Source: Lacimicrobium alkaliphilum (GTDB lineage: Bacteria > Pseudomonadota > Gammaproteobacteria > Enterobacterales > Alteromonadaceae). From it: DNA of 64,000 bases. The first letter of the stretch is position 1. Each line of letters begins with the position of its first letter. Position numbers and translations under genes: made by a program. The notes below the pieces were generated by a model. It worked only from the letters and a program-made list of their open reading frames with translations. It was not told the DNA's origin and ran no database searches. Positions 1 to 9,149 of this stretch are shown one piece after another. The stretch spans positions 3,410,001-3,474,000 of the forward strand of contig NZ_CP013650.1 of the NCBI RefSeq assembly GCF_001466725.1, read 5' to 3'.

Positions 1-741
1 TAGAACCACATAACCAATATGTAATGTGCCCCTGTTACTCTGTAGCTTCAGTAGCCATTGGCGCCCGGCAAAGGTTACTGGCTGGGTTATCACGGTTTCG
101 CTGGATATCAGCTCACCGTTGACCATCAACAGTTGTTCACCATCGAACAACTGGAAGTTAAAATCAGAGCCCACCAGTTCCCCTATCATCACCGCCAGTG
201 TCGCCTTAATATCGAAGCTGGCCATGATATAGCCATGCTGCAGATCATAAGGATTGATGGGACGCAGGATCAGGGCATAGTATTGCTCCGGACTGGCCTG
301 ATATAAACGGCTGGTAAATTCGGTGTTAACTCGGGCAGGCAGTTGTTCTGTCAGTTCCACAAGTATCTGTTGCATTGGTGCTGCGGCGGTCTGGTGTTTG
401 CTGCTCCAGCGAATACCGAGTTTATCATCCAGCCACAGAATATCATCGAACCCCGGTAATATATGGCGGGTCGTTTGGGCACGGGCATTAAACCAATCGA
501 TAACATTAGGATAATTTTCAGGCCAGGTAATCATCAGGTCTTCAAGTGCCCGACGTCTGTCAGCTGAGAAAACTTCAATACTGTTACTGACCTGTTGAGC
601 AACCACCCTGGCTTTGGACGCCATTCGTTGACGCTCCTGGGTCTCCAGGTACAGACTGACCAGTGCAAAAAGCAGACTTAACAACAAAAACAGAATAAGG
701 GGCAAGCCACTGACTCTCCCCGGGGCTTTGAACCACATCAT
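1..741 (-). CDS. Membrane-anchored sensor protein, N-terminal part only
   Basis: An uninterrupted minus-strand frame of 247 codons runs from ATG-ATG at 741/738 to the window edge, so the C-terminus is missing. It opens with a short basic stretch and one hydrophobic segment (about residues 13-31), then an apparently periplasmic region of about 215 residues. A DDILWLDDKLGIRW stretch near residue 100 resembles the 'W.D..L.IRW' core of CHASE-like extracellular sensor domains. Such domains usually precede histidine kinase or GGDEF output domains, but the output lies outside the window and cannot be named. The ribosome site before the ATG is weak. The reading frame is clear; the function is inferred. 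Confidence 0.6.
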   Translation of the reverse strand, partial: MMWFKAPGRVSGLPLILFLLLSLLFALVSLYLETQERQRMASKARVVAQQVSNSIEVFSADRRRALEDLMITWPENYPNVIDWFNARAQTTRHILPGFDDILWLDDKLGIRWSSKHQTAAAPMQQILVELTEQLPARVNTEFTSRLYQASPEQYYALILRPINPYDLQHGYIMASFDIKATLAVMIGELVGSDFNFQLFDGEQLLMVNGELISSETVITQPVTFAGRQWLLKLQSNRGTLHIGYVVL

Positions 742-843
742 CACAGCCTGGAATTACCGCTTAAGAGCGATGATTCTATCCTGCAAAGATGACAGGATTA
801 TGACTTCAATTGCGAAATCGTATCGGCACTGTGATGATACCGG

Positions 844-1740
844 CTAGGGTACAGCTATCCCTCTTGCGGCTTCAAGCAGGGCAAACCAGTGCTGACGATC
901 CAGTTTTATATCTATGGCGGCCGCCTGCCTTGTGATACGTCGCGTATTGCCACTGCCAAGGAGTGGCATCGCCTGACAAGGCAGGGCCATTACAAAAGCC
1001 AGTAAAATCTGGTCAAGTTCGGCATCATACTGGCGGGCAATTTGTGAGGCTTTCTCCCGCAGTGCCTTGTACTGAAAATCATGGAATATTTCGCCACCGC
1101 CAAGACACGACCAGGCCATAGGTTTGACCCGCTGTTGCTGGAGATAGTCCAGATTACCATCGAACAGATAGTCGCTGTGGATCAGGCTGATTTCCAGTTG
1201 ATTGGTCACCAGTGGATAGTCGAGCCGGGATTGCAACAAAGCAAACTGCGCCACAGTGAAATTCGACACGCCAAAATGACGCACCTTACCCGCCGCTTTC
1301 AAAGCATCAAAAGCCTGCGCCACATCATCGGCGTCCATCAACGGATCGGGTCTGTGCAACAACAAGACATCCAGATAGTCACAGTGCAATTCCCGTAGCG
1401 AACGCTCGACCGCGCGGATGATATAATCCCCACTGCTGTTGTAATGCATCTCGCTGACGTCAGGCTGCGCTTCACAGGGAAACAGAATGCCACACTTAGA
1501 CACCACTTCAATCTGCTCCCGCAGATGCGGAGCCTGTTTCAGCATTTTTCCGAACAGGCCCTCCTCAGTAAAGGCGCCGTATACGTCAGCATGATCCGTA
1601 GTGGTGATCCCAAGCTCCAGCCCGTGTTCAACGAATGCCTGCAACTCAGATACTGACATCTGCCATTCATTGAGGCGCCAGTAGCCCTGGATACAGCGTG
1701 AAAAGCTTAAGTCGTCTTTTACCAGTTCAATACGTTGCAT
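844..1740 (-). CDS. ydhF: Aldo/keto reductase, YdhF type
   Basis: 298 residues, the same length as E. coli YdhF as I recall it, and similar throughout (YWRL near the start, TTDHADVYG, SKCGI, LLLHRPDPLMDADDVA, GVSNFT, AWSCLGGG, GSGN near the end). The aldo/keto reductase tetrad is visible: Asp and Tyr in DHADVYG, Lys in VSKCG and His in LLLHRPDP. The family is a cytosolic NADPH-dependent TIM barrel that reduces carbonyls; the natural substrate of YdhF is not known. The gene stands alone, about 70 bp downstream of the NhaC gene on the same strand. Confidence 0.9.
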   Translation of the reverse strand: MQRIELVKDDLSFSRCIQGYWRLNEWQMSVSELQAFVEHGLELGITTTDHADVYGAFTEEGLFGKMLKQAPHLREQIEVVSKCGILFPCEAQPDVSEMHYNSSGDYIIRAVERSLRELHCDYLDVLLLHRPDPLMDADDVAQAFDALKAAGKVRHFGVSNFTVAQFALLQSRLDYPLVTNQLEISLIHSDYLFDGNLDYLQQQRVKPMAWSCLGGGEIFHDFQYKALREKASQIARQYDAELDQILLAFVMALPCQAMPLLGSGNTRRITRQAAAIDIKLDRQHWFALLEAARGIAVP

Positions 1741-1810
1741 CGACTTTCCTGTTATTTATGCCCGGTTATCCGGGGGGATTTTGCGATACATCCAGGCCAG
1801 GTGAACGTGT

Positions 1811-3121
1811 TCAGGGCCTGACCAGTTTCCAGCCCACAAATACCGTTGCCACTACAGCCAGTACATAACAATAAAAAACATAGGGTATCAGGGCCACCGG
1901 CGAGATAGCAAAACTGGCACCGAGCAGCAAAGCCTGGGCGCCATAGGGGATCAGACCCTGCACAATACAGGAAAAAATATCCAGCAGACTGGCGCTGCGT
2001 TTAGGCTCAATATCAGCGTGGCTGGCAAGTTGTCTGGCCGCTTCGCCAGCCACGATGATAGATACGGTATTATTCGCCACACATAAATTAGTCAGGCTGC
2101 TGAGCAACGCAATGGCAAAACCATGACTGGCCTTATCATCGGGAGAAAGCTTTTGTGCCAGTGCCGTAATGCGCCCCACCAGATATTCCAGCCCTCCCTG
2201 ACGACGCATCAGCTCTGATAATCCACCAATCAGTAATGACAGGATAAAGATCTCCTGCATCTGACCAAATCCGGTATAGATATCCTGTCCAATGCCGCTG
2301 ATATCGTAATCGGCCTGCCACAGTCCCATTAGGGCGCTGCTGATAATACCGACGGTGAGTACCGCAAACACATTCAGTCCGGCCACCGCCAGTATCAGAA
2401 TCAACAGGTAGGGTATCGCCAGCCAGGCATTGCCTTCACTCTCCGGTAAAGCGTCTGCAACAGGGGTAAAGAATATCAGTATTGCCAGGGTAACAATGGC
2501 AGCAGGCAACGCCAGACGCAGGTTTTCAAGGAACTTATCCCGCATCTGACAGCCCTGGGTGCGGGTGGCGGCAATGGTGGTATCGGAGATGATCGACAAA
2601 TTGTCACCAAATATGGCACCGCTCATTAACACGCCGGCCATAAGTGCCGGTTCAATACCGGTAGCCCCGGCCATGCCCAGTCCAATGGGTGCCATGGCGG
2701 CCAGCGTGCCCATCGAGGTCCCCATGGCCGTGGATACAAAAGCGCCCAGAATAAATAACCCGGGTAACAGCAACTGCGCCGGGATCACACTCAGACCCAG
2801 GGCAACAGTGGCATCGACGCCACCTGTGATGCTGGCAACAGAAGAAAAGGCACCAGCCATCAGATAGATCAGGCACATGGTAATGATATTGGGATGGCCT
2901 ACCCCGCGCACAAAACCCTCAATAGTATGATTGAGAGATTCGCGGGAGAGCCACACCGCCAGTAAAATCGCCGGCAATACGGCTACCGGAGCGGGCAACT
3001 GATAAAACGCATAATCGACCTGCTGGCTCTGATAATAAAATCCGGCACCGAGGAATAACGCCAGAAAAACCACCAGGGGTAGCAGGGCATACTTACCCCG
3101 GGAAAGTGTAGGATTTGACAA
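1811..3121 (-). CDS. Na+/H+ antiporter, NhaC family
   Basis: 436 residues with about eleven hydrophobic segments spread over the whole length, and the conserved NhaC core in the middle (AMGTSMGTLAAMAPIGLGMA, then GAIFGDNLSIISDTTIAAT). Members are inner-membrane secondary transporters exchanging Na+ for protons or organic anions (malate/lactate in MleN); which applies here cannot be told from sequence. A second half-repeat with NNTVSIIVAGEAA near residue 345 matches the inverted-repeat fold. It lies between ubiI and ydhF on the same strand with about 70 bp on each side, so it is probably a separate unit or weakly linked. Confidence 0.85.
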   Translation of the reverse strand: MSNPTLSRGKYALLPLVVFLALFLGAGFYYQSQQVDYAFYQLPAPVAVLPAILLAVWLSRESLNHTIEGFVRGVGHPNIITMCLIYLMAGAFSSVASITGGVDATVALGLSVIPAQLLLPGLFILGAFVSTAMGTSMGTLAAMAPIGLGMAGATGIEPALMAGVLMSGAIFGDNLSIISDTTIAATRTQGCQMRDKFLENLRLALPAAIVTLAILIFFTPVADALPESEGNAWLAIPYLLILILAVAGLNVFAVLTVGIISSALMGLWQADYDISGIGQDIYTGFGQMQEIFILSLLIGGLSELMRRQGGLEYLVGRITALAQKLSPDDKASHGFAIALLSSLTNLCVANNTVSIIVAGEAARQLASHADIEPKRSASLLDIFSCIVQGLIPYGAQALLLGASFAISPVALIPYVFYCYVLAVVATVFVGWKLVRP

Positions 3122-3193
3122 GTTTTCACCACAAAGACGTTTAGACGGCTAAAATAGTACCTTCAGGGCATGTTCTGAACAAGCACTGATTTA

Positions 3194-4369
3194 TCACAAT
3201 CCCGCCGCCTGCAACATCATCTGTCGTTTGGCCAGGGGTAACTGATTGGTGGCAGATAACCCGATACTGCGCAGCACTTTTTTAAGCGGATGGTTGCCCG
3301 AGAACAGACTTCTGAAACCCTGCATGGCGGCGATCATTTTTACGGCTTCAGCCTTGCGGGCCCGCTCGTAGGGTCGCAATGTGCTTATCTGGCCGATGTC
3401 CTTTTTGGCTGCCACCAGTTCCAGTAGCGTCGCAGACAATAAACTGATATCCATCAGGCCGAGATTGGCGCCCTGCCCTGCCAGCGGATGAATGCTGTGG
3501 GCAGCATCGCCGGCCAGCACCACGCGATGTTTAAGCCATTGCCTGGCATAGCGCATCGTCAGTGGAAAAGCCTGCCTTGTACTTTGCAGTTCGCACAGGC
3601 CAAGACGGCCTTCGAAGGCCGCATACAATGCTCTGGCGAACTGCTCCGGCTCCTGTTCCATCAGCTGTGTTGCCAGCTCAGTATCCTGAGACCAGACAAT
3701 GGAGCAAAGATGGGGGTCACTCATGGGTAAAAACGCCAGTGGGCCCCTGGGCGTAAACACCTGTCTGGCACATTGCTGATGAGTCTGTTCGGTGCGTACA
3801 TTTGCAACGATGGCACTCTGTTGATAATCCGCGAAGCTCAGGGCCATAGCCGACAGCTTCCTGATTTGCGAATGAATGCCGTCAGTTCCCACCACCAGTT
3901 TACCGGCAATTTGTGCACCGCTTGCCAGTTCCACCACCGCCTGGCTTTCTTCAACCTTCAGCGTCTTAATCGGCGAAGACACCTGCAGCTGGATATTGGC
4001 TGCATCAAGTAATTTTTCCCACAGGGCGTTAATCAGCAACTGGTTTTCAACAATATGACCAAGGTGAGGTTGATACAGGCTCTGATGATCAAACTCTATA
4101 GCGCCGAAACTGTCCTGCTCCCAGACCTGCATATGGGTATAGGGCTGCACACGCTGACTGTCCAGCTGTTGCCAGATATCCAGTTGCCGGAACAGATTCT
4201 CGCTGGCCTGATTGATAGCACTGACCCTGAGTTCCGGTGTCTTGCTGAGTGATTTAAAGGGCAGTTTTTCATCCACCAGCACGAGTTTCAAGGGGCTGTC
4301 AGCCAGAGCCACAGCCAGCGTCAGCCCGGCCAGACCGCCACCAACGATAATCACATCAGTCTGCTCCAT
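3194..4369 (-). CDS. ubiI: FAD-dependent 2-octaprenylphenol hydroxylase
   Basis: Class A flavin monooxygenase of the UbiH/UbiF/UbiI family. Visible motifs are the N-terminal dinucleotide fold GGGLAGL, the DG motif VVGTDGIHSQIR near residue 165 and the GDAAHSIHPLAGQGANLGLMD ribityl-binding motif near residue 290. UbiI performs the C5 hydroxylation in ubiquinone biosynthesis. Its place as the last gene of ygfB-pepP-ubiH-ubiI, as in E. coli (old name visC), decides the assignment over UbiF. The ATG at 4369 is preferred over the one at 4381 because GGAGG (4375-4379) sits 5 bases before it. The start overlaps the end of ubiH, which suggests translational coupling. Confidence 0.9.
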   Translation of the reverse strand: MEQTDVIIVGGGLAGLTLAVALADSPLKLVLVDEKLPFKSLSKTPELRVSAINQASENLFRQLDIWQQLDSQRVQPYTHMQVWEQDSFGAIEFDHQSLYQPHLGHIVENQLLINALWEKLLDAANIQLQVSSPIKTLKVEESQAVVELASGAQIAGKLVVGTDGIHSQIRKLSAMALSFADYQQSAIVANVRTEQTHQQCARQVFTPRGPLAFLPMSDPHLCSIVWSQDTELATQLMEQEPEQFARALYAAFEGRLGLCELQSTRQAFPLTMRYARQWLKHRVVLAGDAAHSIHPLAGQGANLGLMDISLLSATLLELVAAKKDIGQISTLRPYERARKAEAVKMIAAMQGFRSLFSGNHPLKKVLRSIGLSATNQLPLAKRQMMLQAAGL

Positions 4370-5567
4370 TGCGTCCTCCATAGCCCATGGCGGATTGCGC
4401 CAGTCTGAATCGCAGCGGCGGACACATATCGAGCAAACCCAACCCCAGATTGCGACCCATAGTCAGCGGCCAGTGTCTGTTGCTGAAAAAACGTACCAGT
4501 GCATCAGTGCGGTTGATCACCTGCTGCTGATCCTGTTCACGTTGCCTGCCATAAGCCTGCAGCAGTGTCGGTTCGCCCAAGTCAGCATTTTGTTTATTAG
4601 CCTGCAACAACAAATTAGCCAGACACTCAGCATCCCGCAAACCAAGATTAAAACCCTGCCCGGCTATAGGATGCAAGGTATGTGCAGCGTTGCCTATTAC
4701 CACTGCCCGATGTGCAATTGTTCTGTCCAGGCGCACCAGCGCCAGCGGATAGCTGTCGCGACGACCGACGCCACAAAAACGTCCGGCGCTGTAGCCAAAT
4801 GCCTGTTGCAGCTGTTGTAAAAATGCCGCATCGGCCATTTGCTCTAACTGTCCCAGGCGCTCAACCGCAACACTCCAGACCAGGCCAAAGCCCTTGTCGC
4901 GGTTTGGCAGCAATGCCAGTGGACCTTGTGCAGTGAAACGCTCGTAAGCACGGCTTTCATGGGGCTGATCCGTTTGTACATTGGCCACTATTGCCACCTG
5001 GCGGTAATCATCTATCTGCGGTTCAGGCCCCAGCATATTTGCGGTGGCTGATTTGCCGCCTTCGGCCACGATCAGTAACTGCGCCGATAACTGCCCCCCG
5101 GAGGTCAGTGAAACCTCAATATGCTGTTGATGCTGGCGCAGACCGGCGATACTGTCAGGACAATGCCATTTAATATCCGGACTGTCTTTAACCGGCTCAT
5201 ACAGCATGGTTCCGAGCTGTTGCTGTGAAATGACGTAGCCAAGGGCCCCGACACCCTGTTGCCGGTGGTCCAGCAAGCATTGGCCTGTATGACCCTGATC
5301 AGAGACTTTAATCTGTTTAATCGGTGTGCTGTTATGTTGCAGCTTTGTTTGCAGCCCGAGATGATTCAGATAACTGGCAGACTGATGGGACAAAGCAATA
5401 GAGCGGCTGTCAAATCCCGGGTGCGGAGATTGCAGGGGATCCCGGGCATAGGCCCTGGCCTCCACGACCGCAATCTTCAATCCTGACGTTGCCAGCGACA
5501 ACGCCAGCAAACAGCCAACGGTGCCGCCCCCGGCAATAATCAGATCGTATTTCTGTGTCTTTGCCAT
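4356..5567 (-). CDS. ubiH: 2-octaprenyl-6-methoxyphenol hydroxylase
   Basis: 403 residues, paralogous to the following gene: N-terminal GGGTVGCLLALSLA flavin fold, a VAEGGKS segment at the DG-motif position and GNAAHTLHPIAGQGFNLGLRD near residue 300. UbiH hydroxylates C1 of the ring in ubiquinone synthesis. The ATG overlaps the TGA of pepP (TGATG) with an AGGAG ribosome site inside the pepP tail, so it is translationally coupled. The order pepP-ubiH-ubiI is the classic gammaproteobacterial one and separates UbiH from its paralogues. Confidence 0.92.
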   Translation of the reverse strand: MAKTQKYDLIIAGGGTVGCLLALSLATSGLKIAVVEARAYARDPLQSPHPGFDSRSIALSHQSASYLNHLGLQTKLQHNSTPIKQIKVSDQGHTGQCLLDHRQQGVGALGYVISQQQLGTMLYEPVKDSPDIKWHCPDSIAGLRQHQQHIEVSLTSGGQLSAQLLIVAEGGKSATANMLGPEPQIDDYRQVAIVANVQTDQPHESRAYERFTAQGPLALLPNRDKGFGLVWSVAVERLGQLEQMADAAFLQQLQQAFGYSAGRFCGVGRRDSYPLALVRLDRTIAHRAVVIGNAAHTLHPIAGQGFNLGLRDAECLANLLLQANKQNADLGEPTLLQAYGRQREQDQQQVINRTDALVRFFSNRHWPLTMGRNLGLGLLDMCPPLRFRLAQSAMGYGGRNGAD

Positions 5568-6886
5568 CAGCTCCTTGCCATCAACTGCTCAATCTGCCGG
5601 ATTTGCTTGGGTGCACCCGCAGTAAGATTTTCATGACCGTCTGAGGTCACCAGCAAATTGTCCTCAATACGTATGCCTGTACCATGCCACTTCGGATCCA
5701 CATCGGCCTCAGCAGAAATATAGATGCCAGGCTCAACAGTCAGCACCATGCCCGGCTGCAAAGGCCGGTCTTCACCCTCGACCTTATACTCTCCCACATC
5801 ATGTACATCCAGCCCCAGCCAGTGACCGAGTCCGTGCATAAAGTACTGCCGATAGGTCTTGTCCGCCAGATTGGCTTCCAGACTGCCCTGTAAAATACCC
5901 AGTTCCAGCAGCCCCCTGGTGATCACCAATACAGCCTCTTCCATGGCCCTGATCAGCGTGCTGCCGGGTTTAATCTGTTCAAAAGCCGCCAGTTGCGCGT
6001 CCAGTACCAGTTGGTAGAGCCGAGCTTGTGGTTCAGTAAAACGGCCACTGACAGGAAAGGTTCGGGTAATATCCGCCGCATAGCCCATTAGTTCAGCACC
6101 GGCGTCAATCAACACCAGATTGCCCTCTTTGAGCTCATCCTGATTCTCCGTGTAGTGCAAAATACAGGCATTGTCGCCACTGCCAACAATAGTGCCATAG
6201 GCCGGATGTCTGGCTCCCTGCAGGGCAAATTCATGATGCAGTTCTGCTTCCAGCTGATATTCATAGCGACCAGCACGGGCAAACCCCATAGCACGGATAT
6301 GACCATCCACGGAAATTTCAGCAGCCCGGCGCATCAGACTGATCTCTGCCGCGGATTTTATCAGCCGCATTTCATGCAGATAGTCACGAATATCGATAAG
6401 GGTACCGGGAGGACGCTGGCCCTTTTTACCCGCAGCGCGCATTTGCTCAAGACAGCCAAACACCAACGCATCAATATGTTCATAGCCACCCTGAGCGAAA
6501 TACAATTGGCGGCTTTGTGCAAGTGCAGAGGGCAGCGCCGTCTCCAGTTGTTCGAGAGCGAAGCATTTGTCCAGACCGAGTCTGATTCTGGCCTGCTCCG
6601 GGCCCATTCTTCTGCCATGCCAGATCTCGGCCTGGGGATCTTTAGCCAGACAAAACAATACCGTCTCTACCCGCCCCTGCTGTTTACTGATCAACAACAC
6701 CGCATCGGGCTCGTTAAAGCCGGTAAGGTAGTAAAAATCACTGTCCTGCCTGAACGGATATTGGGTATCGCGACTGCGGGTAACTTCTCTGGCAGCCGGA
6801 ATAAGACACAAGGAATTGTCCTGCATATACGCCGCCAGGGCCTGGCGCCTTGCCTGATATTCACTGAGTTCGATCATATTAGTCAA
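5567..6886 (-). CDS. pepP: Xaa-Pro aminopeptidase P
   Basis: 439 residues, matching E. coli PepP in length. The C-terminal pita-bread fold shows all five dinuclear metal ligands: Asp261 and Asp272 (LIDAGAE, AADIT), His in HGLGHWLGLDVHD, Glu in TVEPGIYI and Glu in IRIEDN. It removes N-terminal residues next to proline in the cytosol. The N-terminal domain begins with a typical YQARRQAL segment. The start overlaps the stop of ygfB by ATGA, so the two are translationally coupled, and the gene in turn overlaps ubiH. Confidence 0.95.
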   Translation of the reverse strand: MTNMIELSEYQARRQALAAYMQDNSLCLIPAAREVTRSRDTQYPFRQDSDFYYLTGFNEPDAVLLISKQQGRVETVLFCLAKDPQAEIWHGRRMGPEQARIRLGLDKCFALEQLETALPSALAQSRQLYFAQGGYEHIDALVFGCLEQMRAAGKKGQRPPGTLIDIRDYLHEMRLIKSAAEISLMRRAAEISVDGHIRAMGFARAGRYEYQLEAELHHEFALQGARHPAYGTIVGSGDNACILHYTENQDELKEGNLVLIDAGAELMGYAADITRTFPVSGRFTEPQARLYQLVLDAQLAAFEQIKPGSTLIRAMEEAVLVITRGLLELGILQGSLEANLADKTYRQYFMHGLGHWLGLDVHDVGEYKVEGEDRPLQPGMVLTVEPGIYISAEADVDPKWHGTGIRIEDNLLVTSDGHENLTAGAPKQIRQIEQLMARS

Positions 6887-7452
6887 TGCAGGGTTTTAGA
6901 GGGAGTGGCAGCGCGACTTGCAACGCGACCTTGCTCGTTAAAACACAACATGGCAGATACACGCACATATTCCATCACCTCAAACAAGGCCTGCTCTGAA
7001 TCTTCACCCTCAGACATTTTTTCATCCATACGACTGATCTCGGCAAAGTCTTCCAGCGCTTCTTTTACATCTTCGGAACATCCCGTGAGGTCATTCTGGT
7101 GCAGGCCGAAGCCGAGCAAAAATCCCTGCACCCACTTTACCAGAGCCATACCTCTGTCATTGATCGGAGCTGCATCGTCAGGCAAACAAAGTGTCAGGGT
7201 GAAGTCCGAAGCCATTAACTGATCTTTGGTCTGCTGATAGAGGTTCATGATTTGCTGTCTGACATCATCCGGCAGTTTCTCACCCTGATTAACAAAATCG
7301 GCCAGGGCGCTGAGCCAATCTTCGCTCTGAACAGGCATGCCACCAGCCAGCATACCTGTAATAATACCCTGAATTTCCGCCCCATCACTGCTGATAGCGG
7401 CTTGCTGCAAGGTACTGCCTAGCTGTTCGAATACTTTACTTAAATCGGCCAA
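6883..7452 (-). CDS. ygfB: UPF0149 family protein, YgfB-like
   Basis: 189 residues of the all-helical UPF0149/YgfB family, recognised by the W..FV.G...GFG core (VKWVQGFLLGFGLHQ near residue 108), the VKEALEDFAEISRMD segment and the C-terminal ALFEVMEYVRVSAMLCF helix. It is the first gene of the pepP-ubiH-ubiI operon, its conserved location. YgfB homologues have been tied to envelope stress and antibiotic tolerance in Pseudomonas, but the biochemical role is unsettled. It overlaps pepP by 4 bp. The 300 bp upstream contains no zapA, which normally sits divergent to it. Confidence 0.9.
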   Translation of the reverse strand: MADLSKVFEQLGSTLQQAAISSDGAEIQGIITGMLAGGMPVQSEDWLSALADFVNQGEKLPDDVRQQIMNLYQQTKDQLMASDFTLTLCLPDDAAPINDRGMALVKWVQGFLLGFGLHQNDLTGCSEDVKEALEDFAEISRMDEKMSEGEDSEQALFEVMEYVRVSAMLCFNEQGRVASRAATPSKTLH

Positions 7453-7612
7453 AACGAAGTTACTCTTGGGCTGTCGATGGGCTTATGGTAACCCTAACAT
7501 CAGATAAGCTCAAAGCCTTATCCACCGGGGAAAAAACGGTGACGGTTCAGAAGACTGGCAGTTATATCAATCCAAATTGATATTAAGCTGGTTTTCAGCC
7601 AACGGACATGTC

Positions 7613-7618
7613 TATAAT
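7613..7618 (+). promoter_or_regulatory. Consensus -10 box upstream of 6S RNA
   Basis: A perfect TATAAT lies about 150 bases before the 6S RNA 5' end, without a strong -35 box. E. coli ssrS also has a distal promoter giving a longer, processed precursor, so this could be the equivalent; that is inference. The stretch 7625-7767 between them holds no open frame but has a small perfect hairpin (AGACCA/TGGTCT, 7670-7684) and an imperfect one (7729-7757). Confidence 0.4.
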
Positions 7619-7767
7619 GTTGTCATCGCGCTTTGAGATAATCATAAGCTGCACAAAATAATCACAATAAGACCATTCTGGTCTGCAGGCTGGCTGTTAT
7701 AGCCGCTATCTCACTTAAATTACACAGCAAGAGCCCGGTAATGATAACAGGGTCTTGTTACGATCAA

Positions 7768-7950
7768 TGTCTCCTGGGATGTACGCCAGTTCAGTAATGT
7801 CCCTGGCCGATGCTAATCTCCAAGGGGGTTGAATTACATTGCTATTGCGCAAGCTCGGCCTGAACCGAGAAGCCTGCGGCAGTGATGAAGCCCCCGCCCT
7901 GAACTTTTCGGTTCTAGGGCTCAATCTGAGCAGCGGCATTTTGGGAGACA
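7768..7950 (+). ncRNA. ssrS: 6S RNA
   Basis: About 183 nt, the length of E. coli 6S RNA (184). The two ends pair over 14 positions with only Watson-Crick and G-U pairs (7768-7781 with 7937-7950). Conserved 6S blocks are seen in order: the CTCGGcctgaaCCGAGAAGCC element in the middle, CCCTGAAC..GGTTCTAGGG forming the downstream stem, and GCGGCATTTTGGGAGACA closing it. 6S RNA mimics an open promoter and sequesters sigma-70 RNA polymerase in stationary phase. CCTTTTT right after the closing stem could end transcription. It lies next to ygfB as in relatives, but zapA and ygfA, the usual flanks, are missing. Confidence 0.88.
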
Positions 7951-7992
7951 CCTTTTTCAGCCTTTGTGCCCGTCATAGTGAAAGCGCCCGGC

Positions 7993-9137
7993 TCAAAACA
8001 GGTTATCGCTATCCTGCTTGTCACCGGTTTTGTCGTCTTGCGCCATCTTGTGTACATATTTGACAAAGATCTCACTCAAAAAACGCTCCGAGTCAAAGCC
8101 CAGCCGCCGTGCTACATCTGTGACCCTAACATCGCTGCGCATCAGTATTTTCTTGGCATATTCAAGCCGGTAATGATAGACAAAAGCACGAAAATTACGT
8201 TTGAGTAAGGTGCGCGTGGCAATCGCGAGTAAAGTAGGATCCACATCAGCGGCGCGGGCAAATTCTTTCAGCCGTAATCCGATTTTCTTATAAGCCTTAA
8301 GCTTAAGCATAACGTTCTCAGCCCGGGTCAGGGCATCATGTAACTGCTGCTCAGAATAATCTGGCTCTGACAGCCTGGCATAATCCAGCGGAGAAGGGGC
8401 GTAACGGCGTTTCTCCATCAGAATCAGACTCAGGCCGATAAACATCAGGTAATAACAAAACTGCATAATCTGTAACCAACTGCCCAGTGGCAACAGGTTA
8501 AACGCAACCAGCAGAATGATTACCACGGCGCAAAAGGCCAGCGTAATCAAGCCCCCAAAAGCCTTGATGGTCGCCGAGAAGCGATAGAGGTGAGTATCCA
8601 CCACCTGATCACTGAGGAACAACTGATAGTCTGCGAGCCGTTTTTCCACCACGAAAGCCTGCCACAGGATACCCCCTGACACAGCAACATATAACCGTAC
8701 AGATACCAGTGTTGTGTCAGGTCGCCAACCGGTGCCTCTGCCAATAACCCCGACTTATAATCCAGTGAATAAAACAAAAAGGGTATGGATGCCAGTACTG
8801 CAATGCCACCAGGCAAGAGTATCATTTTTGCGGAGTAACGGGCTGGATCCAGTAGCAGACGGGTAATAGCAACAGATAACAGAGAGGTTAACAACAGGGG
8901 AAGACTGATGAACACGGCCACCAAAAAGTGCCAGTTCGCAGAAATCTCAAAAGCGCTCAGCGTCTGCTCTGTGAGCAGTAAAGGACTCAGCATTACCACC
9001 GCCAACAATTCCCGGCCATGGGGAAAGCGGTCAAATCGCGCCCACACCAGCATCAGCGGTATCAGCCATAATGCCAGCATAGCCAATACCAATATCTGAT
9101 AGGGGGTCAGGTTGACCATAAAGACCTCGGCTGCCAA
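7993..9137 (-). pseudogene. Membrane AraC-family regulator, frameshifted
   Basis: Two overlapping minus-strand frames (9137-8547 and 8682-7993) make one protein of about 381 residues if one G is added to the G5 run at 8672-8676 (C5 on the plus strand). The N-terminal part carries six or seven hydrophobic segments and the C-terminal 100 residues an AraC-type double helix-turn-helix (RLKEFARAADVDPTLLA..., then VTDVARRLGFDSERFLSEIF). Membrane-integral AraC proteins of this layout are common in Alteromonadales and Shewanella; their signals are mostly unknown. As written, the frameshift separates sensor from DNA-binding domain, so the gene is broken unless it is an assembly error. It follows ygiF by 12 bp and converges on 6S RNA. 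Confidence 0.75.
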
Positions 9138-9149
9138 AAACGGACTGTG

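Noticed and set aside
6155..7222. 355-codon plus-strand frame
   Set aside because: Antisense to pepP and ygfB, both firmly identified; it arises from codon bias.
7715..7951. 78-codon minus-strand frame
   Set aside because: It lies antisense over the 6S RNA gene and has no protein similarity that I recognise.
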